From JAIOPA01 sp046076045 (GTDB lineage Bacteria > Eisenbacteria > RBG-16-71-46), in contig JBJTRI010000138.1 in NCBI GenBank assembly GCA_046076045.1, positions 1 to 16,959 on the forward strand: a stretch of DNA of 16,959 nt, written 5' to 3'. Positions 7,258-13,520 of the stretch are shown here, piece after piece; the stretch's first letter is position 1, and every line of letters starts with the position of its first letter. The notes under the pieces were generated by a model, which did not search any database, was not told the origin of the DNA, and saw only the letters and a list, made by a program, of their open reading frames with translations. A program made the position numbers and the translations under genes.

Positions 7258-7867
7258 CGTTTCCGGGGGCGGAGGTCTGGAGCAGTTCGTCGATCATCTT
7301 CATCGCGGCAGTCTTCGTGATCTCGTTGAGTGCCGAGACCTCGAAGATGTCCTTGAGCCGGTTCTCGGCGGCTTCCTTCTGGTAGCCCTGCCCAGACATG
7401 AGCCGGAACAGGTATCGGCGCTGGCCTTCGGTCATCGGCTCGGGCGAGCCGTTGCCGTTGCTTCGCGGTCGGTACGAGCTATTGCCACGCGGGCGCGTGG
7501 TGGCCGCGCCGTTCCTCGCAGGGCGCGAGGTTTGCGGAGCAGGGGCACCCGGTCCGGGGCGTGAGCTCCGGTCCAGGCTGACGCCGTCCAACTCCTCGGA
7601 GGAGACGACGCCGCAGTTCACGGCGTCACGGAGGGCGCGAGCCTTGGCTCGGGTCTCGGCCACGCGGACGAGGTGCGGCTGCAGGAACGCATCGACACTG
7701 CTGGGATCGGCATCGCCGAGCCCCTCGAAGTGTCCGCGTTCGGTCTCGACTGCGGCCTTCACGATCGCAAGACGGCCATTGTCCTCACTCGGCTGAAGGA
7801 CCAGCTCGGTGGCGATGGACTTCAGGCCCTCCTCGTGGGCGAGCTTGAGTAGCTCGGCGTAGGCTGG
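7220..7867 (-). pseudogene. Putative phage-type annealing/ssDNA-binding protein, 5' end removed by IS3 element
   Basis: The frame is open from the IS boundary. Its upstream part PAYAELLKLAHEEGL, then VLQPSEDNGRLAIVKA, VETERGHFEG and PHLVRVAETRAKARALRDAV resembles small phage proteins that I associate, on pattern only, with Rad52/ERF-type single-strand annealing proteins. A proline-, arginine- and glycine-rich linker follows, then a C-terminal helical module (MTEGQRRYLFRLM to KMIDELLQ), likely for protein contact. The first usable start inside the remnant is GTG 7762, which would discard about 35 conserved residues, so the gene is probably inactive or gives a truncated product. It overlaps the Fe-S nuclease gene; nuclease plus annealing protein is a known phage recombination pairing. 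The annealing assignment is tentative. Confidence 0.6.
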
Positions 7868-7894
7868 CCTTGCCCGGATTCTCCTGACACGCTT

Positions 7895-8761
7895 CTAAGC
7901 TGATCCCGTCGCGTCCTCGAACGCAACCGGGCTCAGGTACTGCAGTGTCGAGTGCCGCCGACGCACATTGTAGAACCGTTCGACGTAGTCGAACACATCG
8001 GCCTTCGCCTCCTCGCGAGTCCGGTACCTTCTCCGGTTCACACGCTCGGTCTTGAGACTCGAGAAGAAGCTCTCCATCGCCGAGTTGTCCCAGACGTTGC
8101 CGCTGCGGCTCATGCTGCACGTGATGCCGAGGTCCGCGAGCAGCCGCTGGAAGGCTTCGCTCGTGTATTGGCTTCCCTGGTCCGAGTGGTGCAACAGCTC
8201 CTTGGGACGACCTCGTCGCCAGATCGCCATCAACAGGGCTTCCGTCACGAACTCGGTGGTCATCTCGGCGCTCATGGACCAGCCAACGACACGTCGTGAG
8301 AACAGGTCGAGGACAGCCGCGACGTACAGCCATCCCTCGGCCGTCCAGATATAGGTGAAGTCGGCCACCCAGCGACGGTTCGGCCCATCCGCCTGGAACT
8401 GTCGATCGAGCACGTTCGACGCAATCGCATGTTCAGGCCGTGCACCATGGTCGCAAGGAAGTCGACGCCGCCGGCGACGGCCCTGCAGGCCTTCGGCACG
8501 CATCAGCCGAGCAACACGATGGCGACCGCATGAGTGTCCCCAGTCGCGCAGGTCTCGCCACACGCGCGGACTGCCATACGTGCGATCGCTCTGCTCGAAG
8601 CTGGTGCGGATGTGCACGACAAGGTGGCGATCGACCTGCGCCCGGGTACTCTCGGGCCGTCGCAGCCACTCGTAGAATCCGCCGCGCGAGACACCGAGCG
8701 CCTCGCACATCTCGTTCGTTCGCCACACCCCTCGGTGCTTCGCGATGAAGCGGAACTTCAC
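7895..8761 (-). CDS. IS3-family transposase OrfB (DDE integrase domain)
   Basis: The catalytic half of the transposase, 288 residues from the GTG at 8761. An HTH_21-like region (CEALGVSRGGFYEWLRR, 19-35) precedes the rve integrase core with a full DD(35)E triad: Asp134 in WVADFTYI, Asp194 in HHSDQGSQY, Glu230 in DNSAMESFFSSLK. RRRHSTLQYLSP near the C-terminus is typical of the family. The start overlaps the orfA stop as GTGA, but the natural product is likely the OrfAB fusion made by -1 frameshifting, since the OrfB frame upstream of the GTG reads SHRLLRERPAVKFRF, matching family members. Its stop at 7895-7897 lies inside the right terminal region of the element. No disabling mutation is seen. 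Confidence 0.95.
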   Translation of the reverse strand: MKFRFIAKHRGVWRTNEMCEALGVSRGGFYEWLRRPESTRAQVDRHLVVHIRTSFEQSDRTYGSPRVWRDLRDWGHSCGRHRVARLMRAEGLQGRRRRRRLPCDHGARPEHAIASNVLDRQFQADGPNRRWVADFTYIWTAEGWLYVAAVLDLFSRRVVGWSMSAEMTTEFVTEALLMAIWRRGRPKELLHHSDQGSQYTSEAFQRLLADLGITCSMSRSGNVWDNSAMESFFSSLKTERVNRRRYRTREEAKADVFDYVERFYNVRRRHSTLQYLSPVAFEDATGSA

Positions 8762-9051
8762 CGCTGGTCTCTCGCGAAGGAGGCGATGGCTTTTTTTAGG
8801 ATGTCGCGCTCGGCCTTGGTCTTCGCCAGCTCACGCCGCAGCCGAGCGATCTCGGCGTCGTCAGGCTTCATCCTGCCGCGACCCGGAAATGCCTGAACCG
8901 AATCGGTCCGGAAACCCCGCACCCACCTGCCCAGAACAGTCTCGTGTACCCCCAGATCCTTGGCCGCCTGCGCCACCGACACGCCGCGCTCAGTCACCAG
9001 CCGCACCGCTTCCGTCTTGAACTCCCGACTGAATACTCGCCGCTTCCCCAT
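8758..9051 (-). CDS. IS3-family transposase OrfA
   Basis: A 97-residue DNA-binding protein. A helix-turn-helix of the IS3 HTH type covers about residues 8-50 (FSREFKTEAVRLV, then VSVAQAAKDLGVHETVLGRWVRG). A coiled coil (about 63-92, EIARLRRELAKTKAERDILKKA) follows. ATG 9051 is preceded by GGAGGTGG. Near its 3' end the minus strand carries CTA-AAA-AAA-G (A7 at 8797-8791), a slippery heptamer where ribosomes can shift -1 into OrfB. The protein differs clearly from the OrfA at 19-291, so the two elements belong to different IS3 subgroups. Confidence 0.93.
   Translation of the reverse strand: MGKRRVFSREFKTEAVRLVTERGVSVAQAAKDLGVHETVLGRWVRGFRTDSVQAFPGRGRMKPDDAEIARLRRELAKTKAERDILKKAIASFARDQR
8790..8797 (-). 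promoter_or_regulatory. Programmed -1 frameshift site of the IS3 element
   Basis: AAAAAAAG on the minus strand, read CTA AAA AAA GCC in the orfA frame. A -1 slip gives AAA AGC CAT and joins OrfA to OrfB, as in characterised IS3-family elements. Confidence 0.7.
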
Positions 9052-9133
9052 GGCCCACCTCCGAGTCCAACAGCAATCCTAACTCGGTGTCAGGGAAACG
9101 CGGGAAAGGCCAGATGGTACGGACTCATCGAAG

Positions 9134-9859
9134 TCAGCGCCGTCCGAGTAGCGCGCGTAGCTTTGTTTGGTGGGCTTTGGGCGGGTGCGCCTCACCACGC
9201 TCCCAGCGGTAGATCGTGGCTCGTCCGACTCCGATCCGAGCGCCGAGCTGTTTTTGGCTTAGCCCAAGTTCGAGACGGCGCTGGCGAATTTCATCCCCGA
9301 GACTGGTCGGTTGGCCGTGCGTCAGCTCCGTGGGCGGCTTACGGCGCCATCGCGTCCGGTCGAAGAAACTCAGCGCCGGAAGCTCGCGTTCGGTGGATTC
9401 GGCCCCACCGTCCCCACCTGAGCCGCGCTCAAGAGCAGTAAGGATCGCCTCCAGGCGGTTCAGCATCCCCCGACTCGGCTGCCGGCCGCCCGACTCCCAC
9501 CGGCAGACGCTGCCCTCGTCGAGCCCCGTCCGGGTGGCGAGTTCCGCCTGGGTGAGTCCCAGTCGGCGACGGCTGGAGCGGAGCCGGTCTGCCAGCGCGT
9601 CCGACGGGACCTCAGGATCGTAGCCAAGGAACTGAACGACGCCCGGGTAGTGGCGCGGCAGCGGTCGAGCAAGGCCCTTCTCCCAAAGTGCCACGGTCTC
9701 CTCCCGGACCCCGAGCCGTTCCGCGACGGTTCGTTGCAGCAGCCCCAGATCGACTCGTCGCCTGCGAAGGTGGTCCCCGAGGGAGCGCACTTGGAGCGGA
9801 TAACCCCTTGGGAATACACGCGGTCGCTGTCCACTGAGCCTCAGGCTGGTAAAAGGCAA
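9134..9859 (-). CDS. Protein with three tandem XRE-type helix-turn-helix domains
   Basis: Up to 241 residues with three HTH_3/XRE domains: about 27-80 (LGDHLRRRRVDLGLLQ to FLGYDP), 88-141 (LADRLRSSRRRLGLTQ to LNRLEAIL) and 187-238 (LGDEIRQRRLELGLSQ to KLRALLG). Domains 2 and 3 are alike, each with a [CY]RWE core; domain 1 is the FLGYDP type found in many small XRE proteins. A flexible charged linker (142-186) separates 2 and 3. It is likely a DNA-binding regulator; no enzymatic part is seen. The start is unclear: TTG 9859 lacks a ribosome site, and GTG 9790 lies just before domain 1. The gene ends 22 bp before the IS3 target duplication, upstream of the truncated annealing-type gene, which it may once have controlled. 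Confidence 0.78.
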   Translation of the reverse strand: MPFTSLRLSGQRPRVFPRGYPLQVRSLGDHLRRRRVDLGLLQRTVAERLGVREETVALWEKGLARPLPRHYPGVVQFLGYDPEVPSDALADRLRSSRRRLGLTQAELATRTGLDEGSVCRWESGGRQPSRGMLNRLEAILTALERGSGGDGGAESTERELPALSFFDRTRWRRKPPTELTHGQPTSLGDEIRQRRLELGLSQKQLGARIGVGRATIYRWERGEAHPPKAHQTKLRALLGRR

Positions 9860-9867
9860 CGCAACAG

Positions 9868-10338
9868 TGCCCGTGCGGCTGGCTCGGCCACCCCAAACGC
9901 GGCTGCCGCTGCGGGCCGCGCGACCTCGTGCGCCATGCGGCGCGCGTGAGCGGGCCGGTGCTCGACCGGCTCGACCTGCAGATCGAGGTCACGCCCCTGG
10001 TCTCGGAGGAACTCCTCGCGCACGCCCCCGGCGAACCCTCGGCGGCGGTGCGAGCCCGCGTGCTCGCCGCGCGCGAGCGCCAGCGCGCTCGGGGCTGGCT
10101 CAACGCGCAGCTGCCCGCGCCACTCCTGCGCGAGCATGCCGCACTCGACCCCGAGGGCCGCGCGCTGGTCGCCGACGCGGTGGACCGTGGCGGTATGAGC
10201 GCACGCGCCGTGCACCGCGCGCTGCGTGTGGCGCGCACGATCGCCGACCTGCTCGACGAACCGCGCATCGGCGCACTGCGACTGGCGGAGGCGCTGCAGT
10301 ACCGGGCGTACGAGGCGCGGCATCGCGAGCCGGGGTGA
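9868..10338 (+). pseudogene. comM: ComM/YifB Mg-chelatase-like ATPase, C-terminal fragment
   Basis: The frame from 9868 starts at the conserved cysteine motif (CPCGWLGHPKRGC, then CRCGPRDLVRH), continues with SGPVLDRLDLQIEV, the sensor/arginine region of the AAA+ core, and ends with the Mg-chelatase C-terminal domain (ARERQRARGWLNAQL, LSARAYH-like MSARAVHRALRVARTIADL, AEALQYRA). Full-length ComM is about 500 residues; about 156 remain. The Walker A and B motifs and the N-terminal Lon-like domain are missing. ComM is a hexameric helicase that promotes branch migration during natural transformation. The upstream part is cut off where minus-strand foreign sequence begins, so this copy cannot be functional. 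GTG 9928 is the first in-frame start, without support. Confidence 0.88.
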
Positions 10339-10386
10339 GGCGTTCCCGGGCCTCGCCGACGCGGCCCGGAGCGGGCGGCCGCGGGA

Positions 10387-10415
10387 TTGTCGGGTCGGAC
10401 CGGAAACGGTAGCGT
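10387..10415 (+). promoter_or_regulatory. Candidate promoter for purE-purK
   Basis: TTGTCG (10387-10392), a 17-nt spacer and TAGCGT (10410-10415) precede purE by 35 bp. The same layout (TTGNC, 17 nt, TAGCNT) occurs before the subtilase lipoprotein at 16004-16032, which raises confidence slightly. Confidence 0.4.
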
Positions 10416-10450
10416 CGGCGGCCCCGCGACCACCCACCAGGAGCCGCCCG

Positions 10451-10975
10451 ATGAGCCCCGCGAACCCGTCCCCCGCCGCCCCGTCGCCGCGCGTCGCGAT
10501 CGTCATGGGCTCGCGCTCGGACTGGAGCACGCTCGAGCACGCGGCCCGCACGCTGGACGCCCTCGGCATCGCGCACGAGTCGCGGGTGCTCTCGGCGCAC
10601 CGCACGCCCGACCGACTGTTCGCCTACGCGACCGACGCGCACACGCGCGGCATCCAGGTCGTGATCGCGGGCGCGGGCGGGGCCGCGCACCTGCCGGGCA
10701 TGTTCGCCTCCAAGTCGGCGCTCCCGGTGCTGGGTGTGCCGGTCGAGAGTGCCGTGCTGCGCGGAGTGGACTCGTTGCTCTCGATCGTGCAGATGCCGGC
10801 CGGCGTGCCGGTGGGCACGCTCGCGATCGGACGCGCGGGAGCGGTGAACGCGGCACTGCTCGCCGCCTCCATCCTCGCGCTCCACGACCCGCAGGTCGCG
10901 AGCGCGCTCGCGCGCTTCCGCGCCGAGCAGACCGCGAACGTCCCCGAGCACCCGGTCGAGGACGCCCACTCGTGA
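10451..10975 (+). CDS. purE: N5-carboxyaminoimidazole ribonucleotide mutase
   Basis: A 174-residue class I PurE. It converts N5-CAIR, made by PurK, to CAIR in step six of de novo purine synthesis, in the cytoplasm. Motifs: VAIVMGSRSDWS (15-26), LSAHRTPDR (47-55) with the catalytic His50, and IAGAGGAAHLPGM (72-84) for the substrate carboxylate. Length is normal; the short proline-rich N-terminal extension (3-13) is unusual but harmless. ATG 10451 has AGGAG 7 nt upstream. The stop overlaps the purK start (GTGA), so translation is coupled. Presence of purK next to it confirms the two-step bacterial route. Confidence 0.95.
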   Translation: MSPANPSPAAPSPRVAIVMGSRSDWSTLEHAARTLDALGIAHESRVLSAHRTPDRLFAYATDAHTRGIQVVIAGAGGAAHLPGMFASKSALPVLGVPVESAVLRGVDSLLSIVQMPAGVPVGTLAIGRAGAVNAALLAASILALHDPQVASALARFRAEQTANVPEHPVEDAHS

Positions 10976-12078
10976 CCACGGTCGCGGTCCTGGGCGGCGG
11001 TCAGCTGGCGCGCATGCTCGCACTGGCGGCGGCCCCGCTCGACGTGCGCCTGCGCTGCCTCGACCCCGCGGCCGAGGCCCCGGCCGCCGTGGCCGCGCAC
11101 ACCCTGCGCGGCGCATTCGACGACGCCGCAGCGCTCGACGGCCTGCTGGCGGGCGCGTCGGTGGCGACCTACGAGATCGAGCACGTCCCGCTTGCGACCG
11201 CCGAGCGCGTCGCCGCACGCCTGCCGCTCCGCCCGGGCGTGGAGTCGCTGCGCGTCTGCGCCGACCGCGCGCACGAGAAGGCGTTCGTGAACGAGTTGGG
11301 CGGCGAGACCGCGCCGTGGGCCGCGGTGAGCGACGAGGAGTCGTTGCGAGCGGCGGTCGAACGCGTCGGCACGCCGGCGCTCCTCAAGACGCGCACGCAC
11401 GGCTTCGACGGTCGCGGGCAGGTCGCGGTGGACCAGCCCGAGCACGCGCTCGCGGCGTGGGAGCGGCTCGAGCGGCGGCCCGCGGTGCTCGAACGGCGCA
11501 TGCGGTTCACGCGCGAACTGGCGCTGCTCGCCGTGCGCGCCCACGACGGCGAGACGCGCACCTACCCGGTGGTCGAGACACGCCACCGCGACGGCATCCT
11601 GGTCTCGGCGGTGGCGCCGGCCCCGGGGCTCGCCGACGCCACGCGCGCGCAGGCCGAGTCGCTCGCGCGCCGCGTGCTCGACGGGTTGGGGCACGTGGGC
11701 GTGCTGGCCATGGAGTGCTTCGAGGTGGACGGCCGCGTCGTGGTGAACGAACTCGCGCCGCGCGTCCACAACTCGGGCCACTGGACGATCGAGGGCGCGA
11801 TCACGAGCCAGTTCGAGAACCACCTGCGCGCCATCCTCGGCCTGCCGCTCGGCGAGACCGCGGCGCGCGGCCCGAGCGCGATCGTGAACCTGATCGGACG
11901 ACTGCCCGACACCCGCGCCCTGCTCGCCCTGCCCGACACGCACCTGCACCTCTACGCGAAGGCGCCGCGTCCGGCGCGCAAGCTGGGCCACGTCACCGTG
12001 CTCGCGCGCACACTCGACGAGCTGCACCACCGCGTGCGCGCGGTCGAGGGCATCGTCGCCGCCGGGGTCCCGGCGTGA
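10972..12078 (+). CDS. purK: N5-carboxyaminoimidazole ribonucleotide synthase (ATP-grasp)
   Basis: A 368-residue ATP-grasp enzyme that joins AIR and bicarbonate with ATP hydrolysis to give N5-CAIR, the PurE substrate. The N-terminal preATP-grasp domain starts VAVLGGGQLARML (about 4-16). The ATP-grasp core shows TYEIEHV, LLKTRTHGFDGRGQ (glycine-rich loop) and MECFEVDGRVVVNELAPR followed by HNSGHWTIEGAITSQFENH, the metal- and AIR-binding signature. GTG 10972 overlaps the purE stop by 4 bp and no other start fits the family N-terminus. All key motifs are present and length is normal. It consumes bicarbonate, which makes the bicarbonate transporter genes 70 bp downstream notable. Confidence 0.95.
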   Translation: MTTVAVLGGGQLARMLALAAAPLDVRLRCLDPAAEAPAAVAAHTLRGAFDDAAALDGLLAGASVATYEIEHVPLATAERVAARLPLRPGVESLRVCADRAHEKAFVNELGGETAPWAAVSDEESLRAAVERVGTPALLKTRTHGFDGRGQVAVDQPEHALAAWERLERRPAVLERRMRFTRELALLAVRAHDGETRTYPVVETRHRDGILVSAVAPAPGLADATRAQAESLARRVLDGLGHVGVLAMECFEVDGRVVVNELAPRVHNSGHWTIEGAITSQFENHLRAILGLPLGETAARGPSAIVNLIGRLPDTRALLALPDTHLHLYAKAPRPARKLGHVTVLARTLDELHHRVRAVEGIVAAGVPA

Positions 12079-12148
12079 CGATCGCCGTCGCGCGCCCGGA
12101 CACCGCGGCCATGCCCGCGGCCCCCGACCACCCCCTCGGAGTCCCGCG

Positions 12149-13117
12149 ATGGACTTGACCGACATCCTGTCAGCGAACCTGCTGTCGCCCGTGGTGCTGG
12201 CGTTCGCGCTCGGCGTGATCACCCGGCTCATCCGCAGCGAGTTCCAGCTGCCGAAGGACCTCTACAGCGCACTCTCGATCTACCTGCTGTTCGCGATCGG
12301 GCTCAAGGGCGGCGTGGAGTTGTCGCACGCCTCGCCCGAGCGGTTCCTCGCGCCAGCGGGCGCGACCCTGCTGCTCGGGATCATCACGCCGATCTCGTCC
12401 TACCTCGTGCTGCGCCGCATCGGGCGATTCGACGCCGCCAACTCGGCCGCGATCGCGGCACACTACGGCTCGGTGTCGGCGGTCACGTTCATCGCCGCCC
12501 AGACGTTCGTGCAGGGCATGGGCGCGCCGGCCGAGGGCTTCATGCCCACGCTGCTCACGCTGCTCGAGAGCCCGGGCATCCACATCGCGCTCGGCATCGG
12601 CATCGTGCGCACGGGGGGCGGGCGACCGTTGCACGAATCGCTGCACGAGGTGCTCACCGGCCGCACCATGGTGCTTCTGGTCGGCGGCCTGCTCATCGGG
12701 TTCCTGATCGGTGACCACCACTGGCAGTCGGTGCAGCCGTTCTTCGAGGGCGGCTTCAAGGGCGCCCTCACGCTGTTCCTGCTCGAGATGGGCATCGTGG
12801 CCGCCGACCGCATCGGCGACCTGCGCAAGGTCGGTCCCTTCCTGGTCGGGTTCGGCATCGTGATGCCGCTGCTGCACGGCGCACTCGGCGTGGCCCTGGG
12901 CCGCTGGGCCGGCCTGTCGGTGGGCGGCGCCACCGTGCTGGGGGCGATGGCCGCGAGCGCGTCGTACATCGCCGCCCCGCCCGCCGCACGCCTCAACCTC
13001 CCGACCGCGAACCCCACCTACTACCTCACCTCGGCCCTCGCCATCACCTTCCCCTTCAACGTGGTCGCCGGCATCCCGGCGTACTACGCGATCGCGCGCG
13101 CGATCCCGGGAGCCTGA
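12149..13117 (+). CDS. sbtA: SbtA-type sodium-dependent bicarbonate transporter
   Basis: A 322-residue inner-membrane protein of the SbtA (DUF897) family, with about ten hydrophobic helices in two inverted halves. Family features: the first helix LLSPVVLAFALGV, LPKDLYSALSIYLLFAIGLKGG (37-58), YGSVSAVTFIAA (about 110-121, the substrate-site region), LLEMGIVA, and SASYIAAPPAAR near the C-terminus, which repeats the SVSAVTF half. SbtA imports bicarbonate with sodium in cyanobacteria; orthologues occur in many non-photosynthetic bacteria where the purpose is less clear. ATG 12149 has GGAG 7 nt upstream. It is 70 bp after purK and 1 bp before sbtB, so purEK-sbtAB may form one transcript; no terminator or clear promoter is seen in the gap. 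Confidence 0.93.
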   Translation: MDLTDILSANLLSPVVLAFALGVITRLIRSEFQLPKDLYSALSIYLLFAIGLKGGVELSHASPERFLAPAGATLLLGIITPISSYLVLRRIGRFDAANSAAIAAHYGSVSAVTFIAAQTFVQGMGAPAEGFMPTLLTLLESPGIHIALGIGIVRTGGGRPLHESLHEVLTGRTMVLLVGGLLIGFLIGDHHWQSVQPFFEGGFKGALTLFLLEMGIVAADRIGDLRKVGPFLVGFGIVMPLLHGALGVALGRWAGLSVGGATVLGAMAASASYIAAPPAARLNLPTANPTYYLTSALAITFPFNVVAGIPAYYAIARAIPGA

Positions 13118-13118
13118 C

Positions 13119-13424
13119 ATGGCCACCACCCCCATGAAGCTCGTCACGTTGGTCGCGGAGGCGGTGCTGGTCGAACGCCTCACGCAGGAACTCCGCCGCG
13201 CGGGCGCCACCGGCTGGACGCTCACCGAGGCCAGCGGCGACGGCTCGCGCGGGGTCCGCAGCACGCCCCTGCCGGGCGAGAACGTGCGGCTCGAGTCCGT
13301 GGTCGCTCCCGAGACCGCCGACCGCCTCATGAACGTCCTCGCCCACGACTACTTCCACGACTACGCCATGGTGGCCTGGGTGAGCGACGTCGAGGTGGTG
13401 CGCGGCGAGAAGTACCGCGGCTGA
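13119..13424 (+). CDS. sbtB: SbtB-like PII-family regulator of the bicarbonate transporter
   Basis: A 101-residue PII-like protein with a ferredoxin-like fold pattern: beta strand LVTLVAEAVL (8-17), helix VERLTQELRRAGATGWTL, a T-loop region (about 39-54), then VRLESVVAPETADRLMNVL and the signature DYFHDYAMVAWVSDVEVVRG. In cyanobacteria SbtB binds adenine nucleotides (AMP, ADP, cAMP, c-di-AMP) and closes SbtA when energy is low. The C-terminal cysteine hairpin (CGPxGC, R-loop) of cyanobacterial SbtB is missing here: the protein ends EKYRG. That suggests loss of the redox-linked ATP/ADP hydrolysis switch. GGGAG lies upstream of the ATG, within the end of sbtA. The 1-bp spacing indicates tight co-expression. 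Confidence 0.88.
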   Translation: MATTPMKLVTLVAEAVLVERLTQELRRAGATGWTLTEASGDGSRGVRSTPLPGENVRLESVVAPETADRLMNVLAHDYFHDYAMVAWVSDVEVVRGEKYRG

Positions 13425-13426
13425 GG

Positions 13427-13440
13427 GGGGCGTCGGCCCC
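13427..13440 (+). terminator. Weak hairpin after sbtB
   Basis: GGGGC (13427-13431) and GCCCC (13436-13440) form a short GC-only stem with a GTCG loop directly after the sbtB stop; the tail is GTTG with no U-tract. It may end the purEK-sbtAB transcript. Confidence 0.35.
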
Positions 13441-13520
13441 GTTGCACCTCGTGGGCCCTTGACGCATCCGAACCGGGTGATGTGCGAGACTTCCCGCCCA
13501 CCCGTGCCCCGGAGGCCGCC

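Larger units (their letters stand above)
7870..9107 (-). mobile_element. Complete IS3-family insertion sequence (about 1.24 kb)
   Basis: Terminal inverted repeats are visible: reading inward, the left end (from 9107, minus) starts TTTCCCGCGTTTCCCTGACA and the right end (from 7870, plus) TTGCCCGGATTCTCCTGACA; 16 of the first 21 positions agree. GGCC flanks both sides (7866-7869 and 9108-9111), a candidate 4-bp target duplication. Inside are orfA and orfB overlapping by 4 bp, with an A7 frameshift site. All parts needed for activity appear present. Ends may be off by 1-2 bp. It differs from the element at the window's left edge. Confidence 0.88.

Noticed and set aside
10100..12231. Long minus-strand open frames opposite comM, purE and purK (372 and 535 codons)
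   Set aside because: High GC makes stop codons rare in antisense frames; the translations are R/A/G-rich with no motifs, while the plus strand carries textbook PurE and PurK.
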